Assembly (NCBI GenBank): GCA_018257865.1
Contig: JAEUBA010000003.1
Coordinates: 914,663 to 978,662 of the forward strand
Source: Stereocaulon alpinum
Taxonomy: Eukaryota > Ascomycota > Lecanoromycetes > Lecanorales > Stereocaulaceae
DNA: 64,000 nucleotides
Direction of reading: 5' to 3'
Position numbers and translations under genes: made by a program. The notes beneath the pieces were generated by a model, which ran no database searches, was not told where the DNA came from, and worked only from the letters and a program-made list of their open reading frames with translations. Below are positions 11,801 through 23,424 of the stretch, piece by piece; positions within the stretch are counted from its first letter, which is position 1; each line of letters begins with the position of its first letter.

Positions 11801-14453
11801 CAAGGTACGTACCCTACTTGGGACCTGATATCGATGCAAGGTACCGTTCTCTTGCGCTCAGCGCTGACTCCAACTTCGTGAACCCTTTTCTTCCCAGGAA
11901 GCCCGCACTTACTACGGCCAATTCCCGGTAAACTCTAACAGACGGAACCACACCGGCAAAAGATGTGCTCAATGAGGTCGCGTTGGTGTTGGATGAGACG
12001 CTTTTTCCTGGGAAGCGCGGAATGTAGCGCGACAGCAAGACTACGTAGATATCGCAGTCACCTTACGCACCAGTGATGATCTTGAGACTGTGCTCGTGCA
12101 CTTGGGTGCATCAACACTACCCGAAATGTCTTAGCCATACAGAGGATGTCACCCATTTGCGCCATTACATTCAGCTCTCTGCTAACGGTATGGCCGCATT
12201 TCCTATTTAGAAAGACCGCATGTGGCGGGTTCTGGCCCTACAAGCTGCATGTCATACCGTACCAATACTGGAAATCGTGGCGTTTCAATTGCGGCCCCAG
12301 GTTAACAAGTCGTTAGGGGGAAAGAAACTGTTGGCTTCCAGATCGCCCCCTAGAACGTTTTCTTGGCGTGTGGCTGCCACGCGGTAGATATTAAAATTCG
12401 ACCGGGGGTTGTTTGAACCTTCGAAACAGGAATAGCACAACTCCCATAAAGTGAGATTGGAAAGATCAAGCGTGCTGTGGAAATTGGAAATTGAAGCATG
12501 AAACAGCGACGAACTGTGTGTTGCCTTCGGTCATTCCGGCCCTAGATCGATACCAATTCCAAGGGAAAGTATCGTTCTCATCTGTATGCAAGGCAACCAT
12601 GTGCTACCAATGCACTAGCTGCTGGAAAGGGCCCATTGGAGCACAACTGCTGACAAGTGCCCCATTAATGCTGAGCACTGACCAAGGCATACGGTCTGAT
12701 GCCATCCGATAATCCTATGAGGATCTTACTTGGGGACAATATTATTTGGAATCCGATTCAGCTGCTACGGTACAAGCCATTCCCAAGGTTGTACATCCTG
12801 ACGGACCATGTAGGTGCGACATCTGCAAACATTGGACGCACAGCAACCATGTTGCTTGTCGTTCGTCTGTCTTTCTCCACTTGGGGTTTTGCGGGCCACA
12901 CACACATCGAAAGATGACTAGAAATAGAAACAGACTACCCCATTTGTCGGAGCAGCTTGGCGCACTCCGCACAAACCGGAGCCGCGATTACCAATCTCAC
13001 CGCGAGTGGACACTTTGGGTGTGGTGCCTCTCTAGGGTGGGGTCGCTGCGGCACGACTGTCTTCCACAATCGGCCTTGATACAGATCTGCGAGCGACTCT
13101 ATTACATCAGAGCACAAGGAGATGACTTGACCAACCTTCATGCCTCCATCCTAAAGGAAGCCAGGGCGACGTGGCCAGGACTCGGGTCAGCAAAGCCGAA
13201 AGAATGGCTGCTACAGTCGCCACTTTTCCCAAAGGCGAATAAGCATGTTAATGTGGACTCCGACCGCCGCGCAAACCCATCTGCCTGGCAGGCCCCTACT
13301 ATGATGGGTGGGGTTGCATTGCAGACCACCTGGTCCAATTGCCAAGTCCACAAGAAGCTAATGTCAATGCCCCTTGCGTTAGGCTCTGGTCTGCTTGGGA
13401 CCGGAGCACCCGATGTCAAGCTGAAAGACACGTGGACTTGAATTGTGCAATTGGTAACGAACCGTTGCCCAGCATTGCCAACAACAAGTGTCGATATAAG
13501 GAAAACATTGGTCCTTGCGAACTGGTAATGTAATTGTGCCCTCCGCACACATATTAGGAGTCTCTTCGTGCACATGGCAATTGAAAACGCCAATCGATCA
13601 AGGTTTCATTGGGGATGTGAGATGCACGATACTCACTTTCCACCATCGGCTCCAGCTTCCATTGCACGAAACAGATCCTAGGCGAACCTCGGATGAGACT
13701 CAGCTGCAGATAGCTTTAAATGGCGCAGGCAAAGGACAGCTGACGACTCAAATGACTCTATCAATCAACGGACTCTGAACTCGCGGTCCGAACATCCTTC
13801 CGATTGCCACCCTTCTCGCTTGTGTGCTGTAACAACGAACGAAAGGCTGTGGTTAATCTGTTGAGCCCGAGGATGCCAATTCTCGCAGATTAGAACCCGG
13901 GAAGCTACACCTTCCCAACCTTTGTAATTTCGCTACACAAGATGAGGGCTCCAATACCACAAAGAAAACTCTATCTTGGTATACTATGAAGCTTCAAGTG
14001 GCTACTATCTGATGGCTTGTCAGTCCCAAAGGTTTGTTTCCATCATCACTGAAGCTGATTTGAGCTCTTACATTACTGGTCCAAGCTCCACACTTGTCCT
14101 CCCGCACTCCACTATCCTCTGTTGAACGGCATTTTCTGACTTACTTGAGTGAGATATGCCCAATTTGCTGGCGCTTTTCGCGCTGATGATCAGTCGATGT
14201 TGACGTCGCGCTTCGGCGATATGCGATTTGCTTCGCACCTTGTCATATCGTTTCCCTCATTTCTCGACGCCCGTCAGCATTGTAATACGAAAGTCAAGAT
14301 GCACGGGCTCACCGACCTCTACTATTCTCTTCTTCCCGTACTCAGCAGACACCTACACCCGGTCTTATGTGTAACTCAGCATACCGGTTAACTCCTTCCG
14401 AGAAACCCCTTTGAGTCCTCATTCATGACGATAGCTTCTAAACTCAGCAGAGT

Positions 14454-15352
14454 CTACTCGTCCATCATCTGCCCCTGTCCCATCTGCGTCGAGCTAATCC
14501 ACTCTTCCATCATAGCCTGCCCTGACCCCCCAGCCACTTCCTTTCCCTTCGCCGTGCCCTTCCTCTTCACCACAAGGCAGAGGATGCGGCCGTAGATACT
14601 GAACCCATCATATGTAGTATTCAACGCCAGCTTCTTCTTTTCATCATCCCCGTCACCAGCATCAGTCATAGTACTACCCTCCTCCCTCCCCTTCCTCGTA
14701 GATACCTCGTCCTCAGATCCATCAGACACAAATAGCCCCTCTCCACTTTCCTCCTTGGACAGCTTCGGTGCCGTACCGTCACCGTCCCGACCAGCAGCAG
14801 GCACATTTGCCAACCGTATACTCACCATCTCATCGCTCTCTTCCCTGCGCAAGCCAGGAGGGTGTTCGCCGACTTCGACAGGCGCTTCCCTCGTCCCAGT
14901 CATCTTCCCATTCATAGTACCTAACCGCTCCTTCTTGCTCATAGCCTGCTTCTCTTTCCGCAGAATCGAATGCCGCGTGCTCGTCTCGGTCAGGAAGACG
15001 GCTACTTCGAAATCATCTACTCCTCCCCCACTCGAAATTAGCCCACAAGTTCCCACTCCATCCCCCCTCATCATCCATAGAACCATGCATGTGTGAACAT
15101 ACCCTCAACAACAACATCCTTCCATCCCCTCTTCTTTCCCCCCCTCCCTTTCCCGCCCTTTCCCCTTACATTATCATTCTCCTCCCTCAATTTCGGCAAA
15201 ACAAGCGGGCGCACGGCTTCGATTACGCGTGGGAGGATGGGGGCGTGCGGGTTCAGGAGCCAGCGGTGGGTGTCGGATGGGTTGTCGAGGTAGATTCGCA
15301 CTTCGAGGACGGTGTATTGTGTTATGCGGAGGTAGCGGCGGAGGGGGGGCAT
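14454..15352 (-). CDS. Conserved fungal protein of unknown function (two exons)
   Basis: Exon 1 (15352-15103) and exon 2 (15016-14454) join across an 86-nt intron with donor GTATGT to give 270 residues. The N-terminus MPPLRRYLRITQYTVLEVRI and the block DDFEVAVFLTETSTRHSIL, made across the splice site, look like strongly conserved parts of a fungal family; I recall similar proteins from other ascomycetes but no function. A Lys/Gly-rich linker (about residues 60-80) and an acidic, Ser/Thr-rich middle are probably disordered, and the C-terminus again looks ordered (SIYGRILCLVVKRKG, MEEWISSTQ). There is no signal peptide or membrane segment. The gene stands alone between long gene-free stretches. 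Confidence 0.75.
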
Positions 15353-16133
15353 GCTTGGTGTGGGGGGGAGGAGGGGGGGAGGGGGAAGAGGAAGGTGGTG
15401 GAGAGGTTCTTAAGCTGGTGTTTGGGGACTAAGGCGAGGAGAGAATTGGGATGATGGTAGGGTTAGGGCTCAGGGCTTGGCATGTTGTGAAAGACTGCTT
15501 GTAGAAAAGCGAAGAAGGGTTCATACAAAGCTTTATATATTACTATCCCTCGGAACCCGGTCTCGAAGTCGCCTAGAGGTCTCCCATTGCTCAAAGGTTT
15601 GTTGTGCGGACAATATTGACGTTGTGCTTACAATTTATAAGTGTATATGCAGCCGCTTGCCTCGTGTATCGTGTTATGGTCTCTGGGGTTATACTGTGGA
15701 TGCATTGTTTTCCTGTCAGAGCTGGAGGGTGGTGGGTAGTGGATTGGAAGAATTTGATAGCTGAACGCTCCACTTTGAGGGCGCGTTGGTGGCCCTTGCC
15801 TAGAAACAAGTCGATTTGTCTTTCTTCTTAATGACGACTGGCGAATTCAGAGTTGGACTTACTCGACTTACTCTGTTGTGCAGAATGGCCCCATCGAAGC
15901 TCCATTTTTTCGTTCGTTCATGATATTTAGGACCGTTAGTGGTCTCTGTACGATGTTTAGATGTGATAGAGCCATCATTGGGCAAAGAAGTGGCGATTGT
16001 GGAGCACCTGCCGTCTCTTCTTACTTGTTTATACTAGGTAAGAACTTGTTAGCTGGAGCGGAGTTTCATCTTACACCTCGCCTATTTATACCAAGTACCC
16101 TTCGAGCATATATTAGAGCCGTAAGCCGTCATC
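15353..16133. other. Divergent intergenic region
   Basis: These 781 bp lie between the start of the conserved unknown protein (minus strand) and the UCH-like gene (plus strand). An AT-rich TATTTATA stretch at 16083-16090, about 44 bp before the UCH-like ATG, could be a TATA-type element. Nothing else is supported. Confidence 0.5.
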
Positions 16134-16998
16134 ATGCCTTACACTAAGCCGTATATTCCACTCGAATGCAACCCAGAAGTCTTCAATGAACTCAGTCATC
16201 ACATCGGACTCCTTCCTGGGATGGAATTTCAAGATGTCTACTCAGTCGAGGATCCTAAATCCCTACTGCTATATGATAGCCCTGTCCACGCCTTGATCCT
16301 TGTCTTCCATTGCTCGGGAATTTACAAGGACAAAATAGGACCTCGCAAGTTCAAAAGGTTCATGGACGAAGGACCTGGAGGCGCAAACGAAGTCATTTGG
16401 TTCAAGCAGACGATCCAAAATGCGTCCAGTCTTTACGCCATTCTACACGCAATCTGTAATGACGCGCACAAGAGATGCACACTAGGTATATCTCCCCAAG
16501 TGGTTCATAGCTCCATTGCTGAAACTGAGACCAGTCCCCAATTCGATATTAACGAACTTCCTCAATGAATGCCTGCTCCTGCCATTGGCAGACCGTGCTA
16601 AATTCTTGGAAAACTCCGAAGCACTGGAAAACGCATATCGAGCCGTGGCGTTGGAAGATGCCTTCAAGGTCCCTGCGGACGCTGAAGATGAAGTTGCTTA
16701 TCGCTATATATGCTTTGTGAAGTGTTTACGGGATTATCATCTTTATGAGCTGGATGGTGAACTGGACGGTCCCGTTGACCATGGCGTTGTCGGACAGGGT
16801 GACGACTTGCTTAGCCAGCCCGTCCTAGACTTTGTGCGGAAGTACAAGAAGAAGAGACTCGACGATGACATCGGCTTCAGCCTCTTCGCGCTGTTACCAA
16901 CAGCTGCATGGAAAAATGATGGTTTTTACATCAGGTCGGATGGACAGGCAGGTGGGGCCATCACTTGCAAGCCCGTATTTGCAGGACTCAATGCCTGA
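16134..16998 (+). CDS. Ubiquitin C-terminal hydrolase (UCH/C12) homologue lacking catalytic Cys and His
   Basis: Exons 16134-16485 and 16535-16998 join across a 49-nt intron to give 271 residues covering the whole UCH fold. The N-terminus YIPLECNPEVFNELSHHIG and the block LYDSPVHALILVFHC are typical. The active-site helix reads FKQTIQNASSLYAILHA: the oxyanion Gln (Q92) is kept, but the nucleophile position is Ser98 (codon TCC at 16425-16427) where active UCH enzymes have Cys. The catalytic His position is Arg174 (AYRYICF; codon CGC at 16702-16704). The catalytic Asp in HLYELDG (D191) is kept. With an open frame and a well-kept fold this looks like a pseudoenzyme that might still bind ubiquitin, rather than a decaying gene. 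The C-terminus has a short extension after the usual IGFSLFALLP. Confidence 0.88.
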
Positions 16999-17589
16999 TA
17001 GTAGTAATAGTTACATGCCAAGCAGAATTAGATTACGCAAATTCTTCGACAGCCGATCATTGGAACCCACGGATTCAAGGCCTTAAAAGCTATAGAATTG
17101 TCAAGGAGCTCACTTGCACAAAATGAGTCCTGCAAACTTCCTGCTGCACCCACCGTCGCAGTGCCCACAGCATTACTCTTTGGCTTTTTCAATCTTGAAA
17201 CTCGGGGCACGTATGTCTGGAAATTGTACATGTTACATACTGACGAACCCAGCGCTAGGACGAGCATGTTTAGCCTGTACGAACTTCCTATTCACGAATT
17301 ACGGACGAAGCCCATATCACCCTGACTTGGCTCAGAACAGCTGCCGTAACATTGTCACGGTCAAGTGTATCCGAGATCTGACAATTGAGTTGTTGCTCGG
17401 GCAAGGACGTGTTGTTAAGAGCATAGAGCGGCAAGACTAGTCTCGAAAGTGAAGCTGATGAAGGAACAATCTTGCAGCTTGACTTCACACTCTCAGTATC
17501 TGCCTTCACTTTCCTCGCACATCAGCGACTTCTCATTGCTTGAAAGCTCATCACGTAGCATACACAATCTGCCCTTCAAGAACGCCAAG
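16999..17589. other. Intergenic region
   Basis: These 591 bp lie between the UCH-like gene and the 2EXR/F-box-like gene. Short open frames are present without motifs. The promoter of the downstream gene should lie here, but no clear element was seen. Confidence 0.5.
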
Positions 17590-19007
17590 ATGCCAGCTTC
17601 CACTCCTGAGGTAAGAACAAGACACCACGAAGTGATCTATGACTAACGTATCTCAGTCAATGTCAGGCCCATTTCTGAAGAGCTTGCCCCGAGAGCTACG
17701 CGACAGAGTCTATGTGCAGCTGCTCGGTGTTGATGCTATTCAGGAACAACGTCGGCTGGACAAGCACAATTTCACAACAGGCCTTCTCCGGGTTAACAAG
17801 CAGATCAATGCAGAAGCCTCTGAGATCCTTTACCTGCGCAATACTTGGATCCGAATTACTATGACTCGAGAGGGATTTCAAGAACTTAACTGGCGTGTGA
17901 ACCGTGCAAAGAGCGAGTCACGAATCGAGCTACGCGATGTACACTTTGCCAGTGAAGCGGCGTTGGAGATGGTTATCCGTACTTACGGAGTAGAGTCTAA
18001 AGGCGAGGAGCGTACATGTATTGTATCATCCTTCGGACTGCCTCAAGTTTGCAGAGCACTCACTGATAGAAGCCCATACGCCTACAAAATGGCGGTCTTG
18101 GAAATGGACATGAATCTACCCAGGGAAGGAGCCAGGTGGGACCAGAAAGGCCTCTTGGAATGCTTTGTAGAAACCCAAGGTCTGGCGAGCCTGAAGATTT
18201 CGTCACGCCTGGGAAAGTTTGCTGGAGACATGGGGCAGCGTCTTATCGAACGATGTGAGGCGCCATGTAAGTCACAGCAGTCGTTCAATGAGCGCTTGGA
18301 GCGGGTCTCTACTTACGAAACCCGGGGGCTGCAAATGGTCCTACTCCGGCGACTTTACCAGGCCCATATCATCTTCCAGGAGGGTCTGTGCTATATTGAG
18401 TGGCTAAGCAAGTCCCCTATCATCCCTACCTTGGGTCCTCTCAGTTCGGACCAAAGATTCAAACTGGCAAAGCAGCGCTGGGATTTCGGCAAAGCATCTA
18501 TACACTGCTGCATGGAGCTTGGAGACAAGGATTCTGCCAGAGGCGTAGTGCAGTCTCTGTTCAAGAACAACGAGCGAGCATATGCCCTCCTAGACTTAAC
18601 AGCGCATGCTGAGGGCTATTATTACCTAGGCCTTATGCACGTGGCCGACGGTGCCGATAATCACGCCGCGTACAGCTTTCTCAGAGCACTGCAATGTAAG
18701 CCAGGATATGCCGACGCTGACAAAGCGGTGGATGAGATGCGAGAACGACTCAACAACAGCACTGATTTCCAACATGCCATTGTCCGACACAACATCGATA
18801 ATATCCTTCAGCCCTTTCGACACCAGGCTCCAGGTCAGGATCGACTTGAAACAGATGAAGCTGATGTGATTGTTGGAGGGTTTATCGGCAGTATCCGGGA
18901 TTTAGATGGAGTGGAAACCAAAGCACGCAAGGTGAGTTGGCCCCTATCTCGGCGGATTTTCAAGTCTAACAAACATCAAGGGCGGACTATACGCCCTCAA
19001 TTCCTGA
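17590..19007 (+). CDS. 2EXR/F-box-like protein of unknown function (three exons)
   Basis: Exon 1 is a 21-nt micro-exon (17590-17610), followed by 17657-18931 and 18981-19007, giving 440 residues. Both introns (46 and 49 nt) have clear donors and branch-like CTAAC words. After splicing the N-terminus reads MPASTPESMSGPFLKSLPRE. The segment LKSLPRELRDRVYVQLL and the later LLRVNKQINAEASEILY are typical of the 2EXR/F-box-like proteins greatly expanded in Pezizomycotina. The C-terminal half (about 270-370) is helical and resembles a TPR-like array. Reading through the last intron would add 23 unrelated codons, so I prefer the spliced end at 19007. The role is unknown; an adaptor or ubiquitin-ligase link is only a family-level guess. 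Confidence 0.8.
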
Positions 19008-19621
19008 CTTGTCCTGCCAATACCCTTTGAATGGCGTAGCAACATTCTGTCTTGGGTGCGGGAGAGATCGTGGAGGTACTGATCTGCGTGTTCTTGAGCC
19101 ACAATCAGCTGGAGATGTGCCGAGCAGCGTCAACAAGATCGACCATGATACGGGCCAGTAGTTCCCATAGCAGGCCAATGGACAATAGCTTAACATCCTT
19201 TGGTGTGTAAACAATTCAGCTCTTGAGAATGAAAAGATCAGCTGAGCAACATGCAGAAAGCAACCACCATGCTGGGGAATACTCACACTTCATTGGGTAG
19301 AAGCGCAGTCAGCAGTAGGCTTGCTTAGTAGAAAGCTACAAGTTGAACAAACATAAGACCTAGAATTTGAGAATCGAGTAAGGGATGCATTACGATGCGC
19401 TCTAAGAAGTCCACAACAACGTCTGAGAGCTGAGAAAGGGGGTGTGTCTTATAGCTGGGTTTCCAAAGGCGCTTAGGGCCGCCCAAAGCCTCCATACGGG
19501 TGCGGTCTCTAGGCGCGAAGCTCTAACTCCAGGCGACTTGTAGCGCCCCGACCTTAGATGTCCAAGCATGACCGTTTCATGGTAACGGCAAGAGGCTGTG
19601 GTCTTACAATACCAAACAAAG
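19008..19621. other. Intergenic region
   Basis: These 614 bp lie between the 2EXR-like gene and SAM37. No open frame with recognisable features was seen. Confidence 0.5.
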
Positions 19622-21073
19622 ATGGTTCTTGAGCTCCACATATGGGGTCCAGCGTTCTCTCTGCCCTCTATAGACCCACAATGTCTGGCTGCCATCGCAT
19701 ACTTGACGCAAGCGGTGCCTCGAGGCGAATGGGTCCTCGTTGCAAGCTCTGATACCGCGTTGAGTCCTACGAGTTCGTGAGCCTCCACACCCCCGTTGAA
19801 CGTAGTACGAGTTGGGAGCTGATGGGGCATATGACACCTACAGAAGATCTACCAGCCATTAAAGATGGCACTAAAACAATCGGCGGCTTCCAAAACATAG
19901 TTGACTACCTCAATACGAAGTCCAACGGCCAATGGCACCTGGACGACCAATTCTCAGACGCTAGAGACCAAGCAGATATCACCGCGTACACCACCCTCTT
20001 CCCACTTTCTTAAAATACGGCTGACTTGCGCCCTCCTTAGCTTCTCATCCCACCTCACAACGCACGCCCTCCCCCTCCTCGACCTCTCCCTCTACGTCTC
20101 CTCCCAAAACTACACCACCATAACACGCCCAGCCTATACCTCTCTTCTCCCCTGGCCAACTCAGTACTTCATCCCACCTACGCGGCGCTCGCTCGCGAAA
20201 TCGCGCACTGAACATCTTGGCCTGAAATCTCTAGATCTCGACACAGTGGATGATGAAGAGCGAGAACAGAGGAAAGCTAGGGATATACTTCCTGAGGCGC
20301 TGAGGTCTACGAATCAAAGTAGACAGACTGTGACGGGTTTGGTGAAGCAAAGCCAAGGCGGGATGAGGTTCCGACTCGATGCGCTTGTTGATGCGTTGTG
20401 TGAGCCATTGGAGCACTTGCTTGGGGAGAAGGGGTATTTTCTATACGATCACGAGTCGTCTAGTCTCGACTGTTTGGCACTGGGATATCTAAGTCTAGCA
20501 CTTGTGCCTGATGTACCTATGAAGTGGTTGAGGGAGAGGATGGAGAGTAGATGGCCTAAGCTAGTGGCATATGCGAGGTGGGGCGTGGATGAGTGTTTTG
20601 GTGGCAGCGTGGGTGTTGAGGATGCGTTGCTGGTGGCCAGAGTTGAGGGGATGGGGGCAGAGGGGAAGTTGCCATGGAGAGCGCCTGAGCTAAAGGGAGC
20701 GAAGTTCGCTGAGAAGGTCATTTGGAACGAGGTGCTGGAATGGATTCCGCTACACCGAAACACCATCATCACCTCCCCATTAAACGCAGAACCAAACCCT
20801 GCCGACCGTCAGCCTCCCTCATCGTTAACACTCCTACCGACACTCATCACAGCAACTACCGCCCTCGCAGCCGTAGCAGGCTATCTTCTCTACGCAGGCT
20901 TGGGTGCGGAGTCAGAGAATCGCAGGTTATCTGATATGGGTGAGGCTGGTGCTATTCTTGCAGGCTTGGATTTTGGAGATCCGAGGCCTGAGACGAGGGC
21001 TGAGGTTCCGATGATGAGGGGTGGGGTGCCGGTTGGGTTGGAGGTTGATGTTGGGGTTGATGGGAAGGGGTGA
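19622..21073 (+). CDS. SAM37: Mitochondrial SAM complex subunit Sam37 (metaxin/Tom37 family)
   Basis: Exons 19622-19772, 19844-19985 and 20041-21073 join to 441 residues. Sam37 is a subunit of the sorting and assembly machinery that inserts beta-barrel proteins into the mitochondrial outer membrane. The N-terminus LELHIWGPAFSLPSIDPQCL is the typical Tom37/metaxin start (thioredoxin-like half). The spliced segment THALPLLDLSLYVSSQNY and the downstream LDALVDALCEPLEHLLGEKGY and LDCLALGYLSLALVPDVP match the glutathione-transferase-like half. A hydrophobic segment near the C-terminus (TLITATTALAAVAGYLLYAGL) is a likely membrane anchor. Intron 1 uses the weak donor GTTCGT, chosen because it alone keeps frame and family sequence (SPTKDLPAI); intron 2 uses GTACAC. 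The gene is convergent with the ZIP transporter. Confidence 0.9.
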
Positions 21074-21355
21074 ATTGAGAATGAGTTATTTGGACGAGTG
21101 TAATCCAATGTGTAAGACTACAGTTCACTTCATTATAAGAAGAAAGAGAATGAGATGCGCGGATCGCTCTGTATCTTATAGTTCATTGTATACATTACTA
21201 TGAAACATCCCTCTGCCACACCTATCGAGACGGTAGGCTATCTCGAATCTCGAGGTGAGAACATGAAACGAAAGCCGCCCATATAATGCCGATGCGTATG
21301 TACGTGATTCGTAATCCAAGTGGCGAGGTGAAACCATTATCCTCTCGCCTTCAAA

Positions 21356-22654
21356 CTAAGCCCATCTGCCTAAGCAAGCCATTAAGCCTGATCGACAGAT
21401 GTTAGCAGACGTTCGTCCGATAGATTGGTTTCCATTTAGGAGAGAGCACTCACCGGCACCCAAGCACATCATCCCAAATGCATATAGAACAATCCTCAAC
21501 CTCGCCCTTCTCATAAAACTGCTAAACATAAATTCATGTGCCATTAATTCCACCAAGCCCGTATATATCAAGATCCCAGCACTGATCGAATCAAAGACAC
21601 CGCTAATTATCAAGCTAGTCTGGCTCCCAGGAATATACGATTTCCTCACCCCAAGCCCCACAGCAATAGCCAACGGCGTCGACATTCCATATCCCAATGC
21701 AAACAGATAGGGTGTCCAACGTTTCGACTTCGGCCACGGCGTAGCAGCAAGCCGCGATCCAAGACCGAGCCCCTCAAACGTCTGATGGAAAGCAAGCACG
21801 ACGTAGAGAACGTTGAATTCGCTACCGGCTACAGCTAGCGTAAGGCCGATGAAGATGGAATGGAATATTACGCCGAATTCAAGGATGAAGATGGCGGTCA
21901 TTTGCGCTGCGTAGTCTTCTACTTCGTGGGGACTGTAGATTGTGCCTGCGAGGCCATTGGGTGAGGTTTCGATATCGTGTTCTTCGTGCTCGATGTGTTC
22001 TCGCGTGTGGCCTAGATGGTCTTCTCCGGGAGTGTGTCGTTGAGCGTTGGATGAGGAGCGGCTATGTATTTGGAGGCTGTCATGGTGGTCTCCTGGCTCT
22101 TTCCCGTCGTCGTGGTTGTGGCCGAATGTTGCGTAGCGCATGGCCATTAGTTCGACGAAGAAGAGGACGAATATTGTCATTAGGGGAATGCCTTCTGCCC
22201 ACTCGTAGGTTGTTATTGGGCCTGTGAGGCAAGGATTCCTGAGGGCTTTGCAGGCAGGGGCGAGGAGCTGAATGACGTTAGCTGCGTCTTTGTCTTTTTG
22301 TTTATTATAACACTTGCATGAATGAATGCTGTCGCTATTATGACACCAGAGCCAAAGTACTTCATTATGAAGAATGCCCATTCTGGTACACCCACTCCCT
22401 TGTGTCGGCCAGCGTACACAGGGAAAGCAGCGCCTGTCGCCTGTCATCAGTGTATGTGACCACGGACATACGGCTTTATCAAGCTAACCAAACAGAGAGC
22501 CGCTTAATATTACGAATATTGCTGATACTCGAACACCTATCCGTCCGTCGAATTCATTCGTTGTAGCACAGGCTGGCTTTGAATCTGCCGCAGCCGCAGC
22601 TGTTATGGTCGCTGCTGCGATTCCATACACTTGACGTACTATGAGGTCAGTCAT
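21356..22654 (-). CDS. ZIP-family zinc/iron transporter (Zrt-like)
   Basis: Minus-strand exons 22654-22489, 22433-22318, 22267-21454 and 21387-21356 give 375 residues. ZIP proteins import Zn2+ (sometimes Fe2+) across the plasma membrane through eight helices. A signal-like N-terminus precedes TM1 (GVRVSAIFVILSGSLFGAAF); TM2 contains YFGSGVIIATAFIH. A long His-rich loop between TM3 and TM4 (HNHDD, DHHD, EHIEHEEHD) is the usual metal-binding variable region. The pore signatures FHSIFIGLTLAVAG (TM4) and FHQTFEGLGLGSRL (TM5) are present. Intron 2 is of GC-AG type (CAT|GCAAGT). The last coding exon is only 32 nt and supplies the conserved end GLMACLGRWA. Zinc is the likely substrate by similarity to Zrt1/Zrt2. 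Confidence 0.92.
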
Positions 22655-23424
22655 TACCTCAAGGCAAGTTTCCGTTCAACTAGCGGTGGGTTTTGTGGAA
22701 GTGGGAAGCGAGAAAGCGAGATATGGGTGCCCAGGTCAGATTAACGCCAGGCTTTCTTGAAATGTATCGATAGTTAAAGGCGAAATCGGAGTCCACGGAA
22801 GCTTTTCGATTGACTTCTATCCAACGCACACGAATTTGGGAGTAGATGCCGTTACTATGTCCAAACGCCTGGTGACGCCTTGACCGTTGAAGTTGGTAGT
22901 TTTGCGTGGGGTGAGGAAAGGACCGTGGTGCCAAGCATATATACAGAAGCAATGCGGAGTACATGAGCGACGAAACGGCCACTCCAAAGGTACACATGCC
23001 TGTAAGACAAGAATGACGAGATATAAACATTGACTTTGTACATTCAACCTTTCTTCACCCCCAAGGGTACACACTAAGGGCCGCCCCGCATTTGCCAAGA
23101 CTTCGGCGTCATCTTGCCGGACCTATTTCCTGCACCCTCTGTGATAGCTATCTCACTCCTCTCCAATCGAATTCGCAACGGCCAGAAGGAAATGATCGCT
23201 ATCATACGACTTGCTCTTGGCTAACCATGAGCCGGGCTATCGCTTGCCCAAAGCGGTCGAAAGCTGGAAGCTGACTGCATACATTGTAGCCATTAGTGGC
23301 CGTTGACTAATCTCCTCGTGGCTGTGGTCAGCAGCTTCGTCTATCGCGAATCCTCGGGTCTTGCCAATGCGTACGATAAGCTATACTTGACGTTGGATCG
23401 TACTTGCTCGGGGCTTCTAGGGGA
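22655..23424. other. Divergent intergenic region between ZIP transporter and NLR
   Basis: These 770 bp hold both promoters. Open frames on the minus strand (up to 116 codons) lack motifs. I see no zinc-response element that I could name with confidence. Confidence 0.5.

Larger units (their letters stand above)
7633..14453. other. 6.8 kb stretch without a convincing gene
   Basis: No open frame here combines plausible composition, a domain and splice partners. The longest frames (11079-11828 and 12746-13441, plus strand) read as random sequence rich in Cys, Trp and His. Visible simple sequence includes a pyrimidine-rich tract (about 8354-8490) with an 11-C run at 8429-8439, a GCTAA-type repeat at 8666-8712, an 11-G run at 8836-8846 followed by a TG repeat to 8862, and three TGGCAAA units near 11071-11092. 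CpA and TpG remain common, so it is not RIP-mutated like the window's right end. No tRNA or rRNA was recognised. Confidence 0.55.

Noticed and set aside
11079..11828. Plus-strand open frame of 249 codons in the gene-free region
   Set aside because: No domain, unusual composition, no conserved-looking blocks, and it starts in a short TGGCAAA repeat. Chance open frame is more likely.
12746..13441. Plus-strand open frame of 231 codons with a Cys/His-rich start
   Set aside because: The Cys/His spacing fits no zinc motif I know and the rest reads as random sequence.
14755..15454. Plus-strand open frames opposite the conserved unknown protein
   Set aside because: They mirror the minus-strand gene, whose spliced product has conserved-looking blocks.
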